DNA of 64,000 nt from Thauera sp. 2A1. Lineage in GTDB: Bacteria > Pseudomonadota > Gammaproteobacteria > Burkholderiales > Rhodocyclaceae. The translations under genes and the position numbers were made by a program. The stretch is taken from the NCBI RefSeq assembly GCF_009469595.2, contig NZ_SSXV01000009.1, positions 1 through 64,000 of the forward strand, read 5' to 3'. Position 1 is the stretch's first letter; each line of letters begins with the position of its first letter. Below are positions 55,273-64,000 of this stretch, in pieces. A model generated the notes under the pieces. It did no database searches, was not told the DNA's origin, and saw only the letters and a list, made by a program, of their open reading frames with translations.

Positions 55273-55677
55273 ATGCGCCGTTCAATTGTGATGGGCATCG
55301 TGCTGGGTGCCCTCGGCACCAGTGGCCAGGTGCTGGCCGATGTTCCATCGATGGAGTCGGTCCCGGTCATGGTCGGAGGCGAACCGGATCTGGACGCCTG
55401 CGCGTCGACCGGCATCGTCGTCGGGCTGCGGGGTGGGCCGGGGAGCTTCCTCGCGCTTCGACGCGGCCCGGGGCTGCGTTTCGCGATCACCGATCGGCTC
55501 CGGGCCGGCGCCCGGTTGTGGCTGTGCGATTCGCGCGGCGCATGGCTGGGTGTCGTGCATGCAGCGGACGGCCGCGACTGCGGAGTGTCATCGCCGCAGC
55601 GCGCGCGTCAGCCTTACCGTGGGCCATGCACTTCGGGCTGGGTGTCCGACCGCTTCGTGCGTCGCGAGGCCGGCTGA
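55273..55677 (+). CDS. Exported SH3-like domain protein
   Basis: The protein (134 residues from 55273; 140 if the ATG at 55255 is used) has a signal peptide ([18 protein letters not shown], cleaved near VLA). A bacterial-SH3-like domain follows ([20 protein letters not shown], then [20 protein letters not shown]), with the RxGPG pattern of SH3_3 and RLWLCD in place of the usual VTVL. Cysteines at 43, 84, 102 and 119 might form disulfides. SH3 domains of this kind bind peptidoglycan or proteins in the envelope. Ribosome sites for both starts are weak. It is convergent with the TIGR02594-like gene, with a 25-base gap. Confidence 0.7.
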   Translation: MRRSIVMGIVLGALGTSGQVLADVPSMESVPVMVGGEPDLDACASTGIVVGLRGGPGSFLALRRGPGLRFAITDRLRAGARLWLCDSRGAWLGVVHAADGRDCGVSSPQRARQPYRGPCTSGWVSDRFVRREAG

Positions 55678-55702
55678 TACGGGGCTTCTCGAGCTTCGGG
55701 CT

Positions 55703-56410
55703 TCAGGCTTCGTTCTGCGACAGCACCTTGCCCTGCTTGTCGGCCAGCCGGACGATGCCGGTCGGCGGCGGCACGGTGCGTGGCCAGCGTGCCTGCACCA
55801 GTCGATCGCGCGCCAGCCGTGTGATGGTCACCGCATTGCTCTGGTTGCCGCCGAGGATGTGATAGGCCTCGTCGTCCTCGGCCCAGTAGAAGCCCACATG
55901 TCCCAGGCCGCTGGTTTTCGAGCCGCGCCAGAACACCATCACCGCCCCCAGTTGCGGGGTGGCCTTGAGGCCGAATTTCTCCCACGCGCGTGCGCCGAGC
56001 GGATTGTTCGGCAGCGCTTCGTCCGGAAGCTGGGAGCCGATGCAGTGCGCGACGAAGAGGCCGCACCACGGGATGTCGTCGTCGTTGTAGGACAGGATCT
56101 CGAGGTCATGCGCCCAGCCGAGGATCGCCTCGTTCGATCCCTTGCCGGGTTTCTCGCGCGTGCCCATCAGCTCGAAGGCGGTCTGCAGCCAGGGCATGGT
56201 GCCCGGGGTGTCGAAGCGCGCGCCTGCCGGTGCCGTGCCCTTGAACAGCTTCTCGGCGGTCTTCGGGCCGACGATCCCGTCGGCTGTCAGCCCGTTCTTC
56301 TGCTGGAAGGCCTTGATCGCCGCGATCGTCTTCCTGCCGCGCACGCCGTCCACCGGGCCGGGATCGAATCCGGCTGCCTTCAGTGCGGTCTGTATGTCGC
56401 GTACATTCAT
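55703..56410 (-). CDS. TIGR02594-like peptidoglycan hydrolase with PG-binding domain
   Basis: The 235-residue protein has an N-terminal peptidoglycan-binding domain (MNVRDIQTALKAAGFDPGPV to about residue 58; AIKAFQQKNGLTADGIVGPKT), then a TIGR02594/NlpC-P60-like domain with the putative catalytic cysteine in DDIPWCGLFV and a histidine in GLGHVGFYW. No signal peptide is visible, unlike secreted amidases, which is typical of phage endolysins or secretion-system effectors. No phage, holin or immunity gene is nearby. The ATG at 56410 begins the PG-binding domain. Confidence 0.72.
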   Translation of the reverse strand: MNVRDIQTALKAAGFDPGPVDGVRGRKTIAAIKAFQQKNGLTADGIVGPKTAEKLFKGTAPAGARFDTPGTMPWLQTAFELMGTREKPGKGSNEAILGWAHDLEILSYNDDDIPWCGLFVAHCIGSQLPDEALPNNPLGARAWEKFGLKATPQLGAVMVFWRGSKTSGLGHVGFYWAEDDEAYHILGGNQSNAVTITRLARDRLVQARWPRTVPPPTGIVRLADKQGKVLSQNEA

Positions 56411-56669
56411 GACTCACCTCTGCGAAGTGCCGCGCGATCATGGGCGGGCAGGCGGCCTGCTGCGATGGACTGTCTCAACATAGACAACGGCCGGGGACTT
56501 GCAAGATGAATCTTGCGGCTTCGGCGCAGCCTTGCCTGGCGCAGTGTCGATTCGGCTCCTGGCGCCGTTGCGGTGGCGGGGAAGGCTGGCAGGATGGAGT
56601 GCGCGATGGATTGCCGATGGAGTCCAATTGCGCGCCTATAGTTAGAAAAGGACTGTTGGGGAGAGAAGA

Positions 56670-56969
56670 ATGACTCGAACGCTTGCCCTTGCCCTGATGC
56701 TCACCTCCTCCCTGGCATCGGCCGCCGGCGCGCCTGTGGTGCGCGATCCGGGGCGGGGGGAGCTGCTGTACGCCACCCACTGCGACGCCTGCCATAACGT
56801 GCAGGTGCATTGGCGCGACAAGAAGGCGGCGACCGACTGGAAGAGCCTGGCGTTCGAGGTGCGTCGCTGGCAGGGCGTCGCCGGGCTGGGATGGAGTGAT
56901 GCGGATGTCGCCGAGGTCGTCCGCTACCTCAACGCGCGGCATTACCACTTCGCGCCGCGGACGCCTTAG
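56670..56969 (+). CDS. Small monoheme c-type cytochrome
   Basis: The 99-residue protein has a signal peptide (MTRTLALALMLTSSLASAAG) and one heme-binding motif C38-D-A-C-H42. The remainder (YATHCDACHNVQVHWRDKK and VVRYLNARHYHF) fits small periplasmic cytochromes c in which the C-terminal YLNxxYYxF pattern is typical; a distal methionine is not seen. A GGGGAGAG ribosome site precedes the ATG. It might carry electrons to a neighbouring oxidoreductase, but none is adjacent. The region before it (56411-56669) shows only a possible TATAGT -10 at 56637. Confidence 0.85.
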   Translation: MTRTLALALMLTSSLASAAGAPVVRDPGRGELLYATHCDACHNVQVHWRDKKAATDWKSLAFEVRRWQGVAGLGWSDADVAEVVRYLNARHYHFAPRTP

Positions 56970-57004
56970 CAAACAGGCGCGCGCCGTCGGTTACCATGGC
57001 AGCC

Positions 57005-57697
57005 ATGCTGAAGATAGAACGCATCAAGGCCATCTCGCTGGATCTGGACGACACCCTGTGGCCGATCTGGCCCACCATCGAGCGTGCGGAGCGGGTGCTC
57101 CACGACTGGCTCGCCGTCAATGCGCCGGCAACGGCCTCCCGCTACGCCAGCCCCCAGGCATTGCGCGAGGTTCGCGAAGCCGTCGGGCGGCAGCGCCCCG
57201 AGCTGGCGCACGACATGACGGCCCTGCGTCGCGAGTCGATCCGCATCGCGCTGAGCTCGGCTGGCGACGACCCCGGACTGGCCGGAGCGGCGTTCGACGT
57301 GTTCATCGCCGAGCGCCACAACGTCAGTTTCTATCCCGACGCGCTCCCGGCGCTGGAATTCCTCGCCGCGCGCTATCCCCTGGTGAGCCTGTCGAACGGC
57401 AACGCCGAGCCCGCGCGGCTGGGGCTTGGGCCTTTCTTCGTCGCCAGCGTGGCTGCACGCGAAGTGGGCATCTCCAAGCCCGACCCCCGCATCTTCCATG
57501 TCGCCGCCCAGGCGGTGGGCGTGCAGCCGGAAGAGGTGCTGCACGTCGGCGACGATGCCTTGCTCGACGTGATCGCCGCTTGCGCCGCCGGCATGCAGGC
57601 GGCGTGGGTCAATCGCGGCGACGCGCGGTGGCCGCATGAGCCGACGCCGCATCTGGAGCTGGCCGACCTGAGCGAGCTGGTTGCGGCGCTGGGCTAG
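57005..57697 (+). CDS. HAD-superfamily hydrolase, YigB-like
   Basis: The protein (230 residues from 57005; an upstream in-frame ATG at 56996 adds three) has the HAD core: motif I D13-L-D-D-T-L, motif II SLSNGNAEP, motif III K in VGISKPDPRIF, and motif IV VGDDALLDVIA. The cap region and SYxDPxxxF-like context fit the YigB group of flavin-biosynthesis or phosphosugar phosphatases. The substrate is unknown. It follows the cytochrome gene by 35 bases on the same strand and may be co-transcribed. Confidence 0.88.
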   Translation: MLKIERIKAISLDLDDTLWPIWPTIERAERVLHDWLAVNAPATASRYASPQALREVREAVGRQRPELAHDMTALRRESIRIALSSAGDDPGLAGAAFDVFIAERHNVSFYPDALPALEFLAARYPLVSLSNGNAEPARLGLGPFFVASVAAREVGISKPDPRIFHVAAQAVGVQPEEVLHVGDDALLDVIAACAAGMQAAWVNRGDARWPHEPTPHLELADLSELVAALG

Positions 57698-57775
57698 CCT
57701 GCGCCTCGGAGGCGACGCGCCGAGCGGCATCTGCCGCATGCGTGCCCCGTCGGCGCCCGACCTCCAGCTTCCCCC

Positions 57776-59334
<1,559 letters not shown>

Positions 59335-59338
<4 letters not shown>

Positions 59339-60606
59339 GACAGGCTCTTCTTGAACAGTTCACGGAACACCGGATAGATGTCGGCCGGCGACTGGATGCG
59401 CTGCATGGCGAAGTTGTTGCGCGTGGCGCGTACGGACTCGTACTCCTGCCACAGGTTCTGCGGGTCGCCGTCGGTGATCTCGATGTAGGCGAAGTACTGG
59501 CAGGCGGGAAGGATGTCCTGCGTGAGCAGGTCGCGGCTGACGGCGCAGTCGTTCTGCCAGTTGTCGCCGTCGGAAGCCTGGGCGCCGTAGATGTTCCACT
59601 GGCCGTTGGCATAGCGCTCGCGGATGATGTCGCGCATCAGCACCAGCGCGCTGGACACCACGGTGCCGCCCGATTCGCGCGAGTGGAAGAACTCCTCCTC
59701 GTCGGTTTCCTGGGCCACGGTGTGGTGGCGGATGAAGACCACCTCGATGCGCTCGTAGGTGCGCGTCAGGAACAGGTGCAGCAGCATGAAGAAGCGCTTG
59801 GCGGTGGCCTTGCGGTCCTCGTCCATGGAGCCGGACACGTCCATCAGGCAGAACATGACCGCCTGCGTGGTCGGCTGCGGCACCTTCACCCGGTTGTTGT
59901 AGCGCAGGTCGAAGCTGTCGATGAAGGGAATGTTGTCGATCTTCGCCCGCACGCGGCCGATCTGGTCGCGCAGCGCCAGCACCGGCGCGCTGTCTTCGCC
60001 AAGTTCGTCCAGGGCGTCGTCGAGCTCCTGTTGCAGCTCGCGCAGCCGCGCGTGGTAGGGCGAACCCAGGGCGAGGCGGCGGCCGAGCGCACCGCGCAGC
60101 GAGCGTACGACGTTGATGTTGGCCGGCACGCCGTCGGAGGTGAAGCCGGCGCGGCGCGTCTTGTAGTCGGTGATGCAGGCCAGTTGCGTGCGGATCAGCC
60201 GCGGCAGTTCCAGGTCCTCGAAGAACAGGTCGAGGAACTCCTCGCGCGACAACTGGAACACGAAGTCGTCCTCGTGCTCGCCCTCGTTGCCGGCTTCGCC
60301 CTTGCCACCACCGCCGCCAGCCCCGCCGCCGGACGGCCGCTTGATCTGGTCGCCGGACGAGAACTGGTCGTTGCCGCTGAAGACCTGTTCCCAGATGCCG
60401 CCGCGGCCCTGGTGCAGGATGGGTTCGGACAGGTCGCGCGCGGGGATGCTGACCTGCTCGCCATTGTCGAGGTCGCGGATCGAGCGGCCGTGGATCGCCT
60501 CCGACACCGCCTTGCGGATCTGGTGCTTGAAGCGGCGCATGAAGCGCTGGCGATTGACGGTGCTCTTGCCCTTGCTGTCGAAACGTCGGTCGATGATGCG
60601 GGCCAT
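59335..60606 (-). CDS. YeaH/DUF444 family protein
   Basis: The 423-residue protein matches DUF444 (YeaH): MARIIDRRFDSKGKSTVNR at the start, a Gly-rich acidic linker near residue 100 (GGGAGGGGGKGEAGNEGEHE), and a von Willebrand A-like C-terminal half with the MIDAS motif D-V-S-G-S-M (LMDVSGSMDEDRK). It works with the PrkA kinase in an uncharacterised stress or nitrogen-starvation pathway. The ATG at 60606 is the family start; twenty upstream codons are rejected. Its stop overlaps spoVR (ATGA), and prkA lies 94 bases upstream. Confidence 0.94.
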
Positions 60607-60700
60607 GATGCCTCCTCGATGGTGTCGGGTCCGGACGGCCGCGTGGGTGTCCGAGCCGCGGCGCACGACCGGTGCGCCGCGCTTCAGCCGGTCGCTGCGC

Positions 60701-62623
60701 TCACGACGATTTGCGCACGCGCAGGTACCACTCGCACAGCAGGCGCACCTGCTTCTCGGTGTAACCCTTCTCGATCATGCGATCGACGAAGTCCTGGTGC
60801 TTCTTCTGCTCGTCGGCGCTGGCCTTGGCGTTGAAGCTGATCACCGGCAGCAGGTCCTCGGTGTTGGAGAACATCTTCTTCTCGATCACCGCGCGCAGCT
60901 TCTCGTAGGAGGTCCAGCTCGGGTTGCGGCCGTCGTGCTTGGCGCGGGCGCGCAGCACGAAGTTCACCACCTCGTTGCGGAAGTCCTTCGGGTTGCTGAT
61001 GCCCGCCGGCTTCTCGATCTTCTCCAACTCCTCGTTCAGCGCTGCGCGGTCGAGGATCTCGCCGGTGTTCGGGTCGCGGAACTCCTGGTCCTGGATCCAG
61101 AAGTCGGCATAGGTCACGTAGCGGTCGAAGATGTTCTGGCCGTACTCGGAATAGCTCTCGAGGTAGGCGGTCTGGATCTCCTTGCCGATGAACTCCGCGT
61201 AGCGCGGCGCCAGGTACTCCTTGATGCAGGCGATGTAGCGTTCCTCCGTCTCGGGCGGGAACTGCTCCGCGCCGATCTGCTGCTCGAGCACGTACATCAG
61301 GTGCACCGGGTTGGCGGCCACTTCGCGGTGGTCGAAGTTGAACACCTTGGACAGCACCTTGAAGGCGAAGCGGGTCGAGAGCCCGGTCATGCCCTCGTCG
61401 ACGCCGGCGTAGTCGCGGTACTCCTGGTAGCTCTTGGCCTTCGGGTCGGTGTCCTTGAGGTTCTCGCCGTCATACACCCGCATCTTGGAGAAGATGCTGG
61501 AGTTTTCGGGCTCCTTCAGCCGCGACAGGATGAAGAACTGCGCCATCATCTTCAGCGTGTCGGGGGCGCAGGGCGCTTCCGACAGCGAGCTGTGGGCGAG
61601 CAGCTTCTCGTAGATGCGGATCTCGTCGGACACACGCAGGCAGTAGGGCACCTTGACCGTGTAGATGCGGTCGAGGAAGGCCTCGTTGTTCTTGTTGTTC
61701 TTGAACGCCGCCCATTCCGACTCGTTGGAGTGGGCGAGCACGATGCCGTCGAACGGGATCGCGCCGAAGCCTTCGGTGCCCTTGTAGTTGCCTTCCTGCG
61801 TGGCGGTCAGCAGCGGGTGCAGCACCTTGATCGGCGCCTTGAACATCTCGACGAATTCCAGCAGCCCGCGGTTGGCCAGGCACAGGCCGCCGGAGTAGCT
61901 GTACGCATCCGGGTCGTCCTGCGAGTACTGCTCGAGCTTGCGGATGTCGATCTTGCCCACCAGCGACGAGATGTCCTGGTTGTTCTCGTCGCCCGGCTCG
62001 GTCTTGGCTACCGCGGTCTGCTTGAGCACCGACGGGATGAGCTTGACCACGCGGAACTTGGTGATGTCGCCGCCGAACTCGTTCAGGCGCTTGACCGCCC
62101 ACGGGCTCATGATGCGGTTCAGGTAGCGGCGCGGAATGCCGTAGTCCTCTTCCAGGATGCGCCCGTCCTCATTGACGTCGAACAGTCCCAGCGGTGATTC
62201 GTTAACCGGCGAGTCCTTGATCGCGTAGAAGGGCACTTTCTCGATCAGGCTCTTGAGCTTCTCCGCGAGCGAGGACTTGCCGCCGCCGACCGGCCCCAGC
62301 AGGTAGAGGATCTGCTTTTTCTCTTCCAGCCCCTGCGCCGCGTGGCGGAAGTAGGAGACGATCTGCTCGATCGCCTCTTCCATGCCGTAGAAATCGCGGA
62401 AGGCGGGGTAGAGCTTGAGCACCTTGTTGGAGAAGATGCGCGACAGGCGCGGATCGAGCCGGGTGTCGACCAGCTCGGGCTCGCCGATCGCCATCAGCAT
62501 GCGCTCGGCCGCCGTGGCGTAGGCGGTGCGGTCGCGACGGCAGAGTTCCAGATACTCCTGCAGCGACATTTCTTCTTCACGTGCCGCTTCGAAGCGGGCC
62601 TGATAGGCATTGAAGATGGTCAT
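60701..62623 (-). CDS. prkA: PrkA family serine protein kinase / AAA+ protein (YeaG-like)
   Basis: The 640-residue protein matches PrkA/YeaG: an AAA+ ATPase half with Walker A GPVGGGKSS (110-118) and SNESEWAAFKNNK in the sensor region, and a C-terminal PrkA domain (YLAPRYAEFIGKEIQTAYLE). It is reported to be a serine kinase or protease-like stress protein; E. coli yeaGH is sigma-54 dependent. The ATG at 62623 has an AAGGAGA ribosome site. It is the first gene of prkA-yeaH-spoVR. The leader before it is about 100 bases from the predicted sigma-54 start. Confidence 0.95.
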   Translation of the reverse strand: MTIFNAYQARFEAAREEEMSLQEYLELCRRDRTAYATAAERMLMAIGEPELVDTRLDPRLSRIFSNKVLKLYPAFRDFYGMEEAIEQIVSYFRHAAQGLEEKKQILYLLGPVGGGKSSLAEKLKSLIEKVPFYAIKDSPVNESPLGLFDVNEDGRILEEDYGIPRRYLNRIMSPWAVKRLNEFGGDITKFRVVKLIPSVLKQTAVAKTEPGDENNQDISSLVGKIDIRKLEQYSQDDPDAYSYSGGLCLANRGLLEFVEMFKAPIKVLHPLLTATQEGNYKGTEGFGAIPFDGIVLAHSNESEWAAFKNNKNNEAFLDRIYTVKVPYCLRVSDEIRIYEKLLAHSSLSEAPCAPDTLKMMAQFFILSRLKEPENSSIFSKMRVYDGENLKDTDPKAKSYQEYRDYAGVDEGMTGLSTRFAFKVLSKVFNFDHREVAANPVHLMYVLEQQIGAEQFPPETEERYIACIKEYLAPRYAEFIGKEIQTAYLESYSEYGQNIFDRYVTYADFWIQDQEFRDPNTGEILDRAALNEELEKIEKPAGISNPKDFRNEVVNFVLRARAKHDGRNPSWTSYEKLRAVIEKKMFSNTEDLLPVISFNAKASADEQKKHQDFVDRMIEKGYTEKQVRLLCEWYLRVRKSS

Positions 62624-62734
62624 GGCAACGTCTCCTTGCATGGTGATGGTGGGGCCCTGCTGTCGGGCAGTTGCAGGACGGCGCCGGATGCGGCGGGCGT
62701 CGAGCTGCAATTGCGGCGACGTCGAGGCTTGTAA

Positions 62735-62750
62735 AGCACCAGGCGTGCCA
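62735..62750 (-). promoter_or_regulatory. Sigma-54 promoter of the prkA-yeaH-spoVR operon
   Basis: On the minus strand, TGGCACG-CCTG-GTGCT (62750-62735) keeps the invariant GG-N10-GC spacing and matches the consensus TGGCACG-N4-TTGCW at 11 of 12 defined positions. The start site would be about 62725, about 100 bases before the prkA ATG. Confidence 0.8.
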
Positions 62751-62831
62751 GTGTGCTGCAGTGCACAACAAACTCGCCGCCGGGCAAGGGATTGAGGCCG
62801 ATTCCGGACGGATGCGGAGGTGATGTGCATG

Positions 62832-62897
62832 CCGGCAGTTGCTGCCGGTCGCACAAATGCGATGCACGATTTTGGGGCGCTGCACCAAAAGTGCACC
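62832..62897. promoter_or_regulatory. Repeats upstream of the sigma-54 promoter (possible enhancer sites)
   Basis: Upstream of the promoter (higher coordinates) are CCGGCAG-TTG-CTGCCGG (62832-62848, perfect inverted repeat) and three TGCAC half-sites starting at 62863, 62881 and 62892; the last two are 11 bases apart, one helical turn. They lie 80-150 bases upstream of the promoter, where bacterial enhancer-binding proteins act. The spacing does not match the classical NtrC site. Confidence 0.4.
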
Positions 62898-62965
62898 GGA
62901 ATCAACAGGAGGGGGCCGCCGGAGGCAGCGCTCCGCGCGGGAAACAGCAGAGGGGTGCGGCAGGC

Positions 62966-64000
62966 TCAGGCCGCTTCGAAATGCTCCAGCATCAACTGCA
63001 CCGAGGCGACGCCGTTGTACTCATTGACGCCCAGCCGGTAGGCGGCGCGGATCTGTGCCGCGGCGCCGTCGGCGTGGTTGAACTGGATGGCGTCGTAGCG
63101 GGTGCCGTTGCGCGACAGCTCCAGCTTGAGGTGCTTGTCCTTCAGCAGGCGCTGGCGCTCGACGCGGAACACGTCGTCGAACGTCGGTGCGGGGAAGCCC
63201 TGACCCCAGATCTCGCCGTCGAGCATGCGCACCGCGTCGAGCGCGAAGTAGCCCGATTCCAGGCTGCCGTCGGTGTCGATGCGGCGTTCGCGGTCGGCCG
63301 GTTCCAGCAGCTCGTTGACGACGTCCTCGAACACGGACTTGAAGCGGGCGAGCTCGCTTTCCATGATCGTCAGCCCGGCCGCCATCGCGTGGCCGCCGAA
63401 ACGCACGATGAGGTCCGGCTCGCGCTTGGTGACGAGGTCGAGCGCGTCGCGCAGGTGCAGGCCGGCAATCGACCGCCCGGAGCCTTTCAGCTCGCCATCG
63501 TTGGCGCGGGCGAAGGCGATCGTCGGCCGGTGCAGGCGCTCCTTGATGCGACCGGCGACGATGCCGATCACGCCCTGGTGCCAGTCGGGCTCGAACAGCG
63601 ACACCGTGGCGGCGTTGCCGGCGTCGAAGCCGGCCAGCCGCGCCAGCGCATCCTCCTGCATGCCGGCCTCGATCGCGCGCCGTTCGCGGTTGAGCTTGTC
63701 GAGTTCCTGGGCGATGTTCATCGCGCGACCGGCGTCGTCGGTGATCAGGCATTCGATGCCCAGGCTCATGTCCGACAGGCGCCCGGCGGCGTTCAGGCGC
63801 GGGCCGATCATGAAGCCGAGGTCGGTGGCGCTGGCGCGTGCCGGATCGCGGCCGGCCACCGCGAACAGCGCGCGGATGCCGGGTTGCAGCCGGCCGCCGC
63901 GCATGCGCGTGAGCCCCTGCGCGACGAGGATGCGGTTGTTGCGGTCGAGCTTCACGACGTCGGCCACCGTGCCGAGCGCGACGAGGTCGAGCAGGTCGGC
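62966..64000 (-). CDS. recJ: Single-stranded-DNA exonuclease RecJ, C-terminal part (cut by window edge)
   Basis: The open frame enters from the right edge (reading ADLLDLVALGTVADVVKLDR) and ends at 62966, so 344 codons of the C-terminal half are visible. It shows the RecJ DHHA1 region (WHQGVIGIVAGRIKERLHRP, RFGGHAMAAGLT) and the C-terminal OB fold. RecJ degrades 5' single-stranded ends in RecF-pathway recombination and repair. The DHH catalytic motifs lie outside the window. The gene is on the same strand as prkA, with a 342-base control region between them; in many genomes recJ is next to prfB, but here prfB is about 8 kb away. Confidence 0.93.
   Translation of the reverse strand, partial: ADLLDLVALGTVADVVKLDRNNRILVAQGLTRMRGGRLQPGIRALFAVAGRDPARASATDLGFMIGPRLNAAGRLSDMSLGIECLITDDAGRAMNIAQELDKLNRERRAIEAGMQEDALARLAGFDAGNAATVSLFEPDWHQGVIGIVAGRIKERLHRPTIAFARANDGELKGSGRSIAGLHLRDALDLVTKREPDLIVRFGGHAMAAGLTIMESELARFKSVFEDVVNELLEPADRERRIDTDGSLESGYFALDAVRMLDGEIWGQGFPAPTFDDVFRVERQRLLKDKHLKLELSRNGTRYDAIQFNHADGAAAQIRAAYRLGVNEYNGVASVQLMLEHFEAA

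Noticed and set aside
62863-62897. NtrC enhancer site at the TGCAC repeats
   Set aside because: Classical NtrC sites place inverted GCAC/GTGC half-sites seven bases apart. Here the inverted pair is five apart and the stronger pattern is a direct repeat, so it is listed only as a generic enhancer candidate.

Overview
The window is high-GC (roughly two-thirds G+C by eye), gene-dense chromosomal DNA from a betaproteobacterium. Gene content and order (dksA, a single LolC/E-type permease with lolD, comEC, orn, rpmE, acnA/acnB, prfB, recJ, the prkA-yeaH-spoVR group, a hemerythrin/DUF2249/NnrS-like operon with an FNR-type box) fit the Rhodocyclales (Thauera/Azoarcus-like). That placement is an inference from gene style, not from a database search. 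No rRNA, CRISPR array, complete insertion sequence or prophage was seen.

Layout. 1-1283: the 5' end of a group II intron abutting the dksA terminator, dksA, and a tRNA-Pro/Arg/His operon with a strong promoter. 1280-4703: an operon of hemerythrin, DUF2249 protein and polytopic membrane protein behind an FNR/Dnr-type box, and a divergent MFS transporter. 4957-14213: a large AsmA-like DUF748 protein, a spermidine-synthase-like protein, metY, and dnaE2 behind a perfect LexA box. 14368-24115: lolC-lolD, DUF2062, comEC, an alpha/beta hydrolase, DUF599, rsgA with an M48 protease, and orn. 24151-33556: a GT39-like glycosyltransferase, rpmE, a dus/TrmB-like pair, two SEC-C-motif proteins, an Ap4A-phosphorylase-like enzyme, an S4 protein, a GST, and a K+-channel/RCK protein with a small membrane protein. 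33746-39328: acnA and acnB, divergent, with two palindromes between them.

39329-46309 is an accessory block: a REP-like palindrome, a candidate membrane-active toxin with an overlapping immunity-like gene, an exported intradiol dioxygenase, a broken ccdB, a PLD-helicase-DUF3427 protein, a gene remnant and a higBA-type toxin-antitoxin pair. Next to it (46388-52764) lies an MksBEF-type condensin locus. Its mksF-mksE part is separated from mksB by two genes on the opposite strand, an FmdE-like protein and a class I glutamine amidotransferase. No JetD nuclease gene is present, so this looks like a chromosomal Mks condensin rather than a full Wadjet system.

52949-64000: two small envelope proteins, prfB with its programmed +1 frameshift, an SH3-like secreted protein, a TIGR02594-type peptidoglycan hydrolase candidate, a small cytochrome c, a HAD phosphatase, the prkA-yeaH-spoVR operon behind a near-consensus sigma-54 promoter, and the C-terminal part of recJ, which runs off the right edge.

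The strongest leads for something new are the split Mks locus with its FmdE-like/amidotransferase insert, the toxin/immunity-like pair at 39634-40895, and the helicase/TA accessory block. The intron-at-terminator junction, the FNR-box hemerythrin operon and the sigma-54 prkA operon are well supported regulatory or mobile-element observations.
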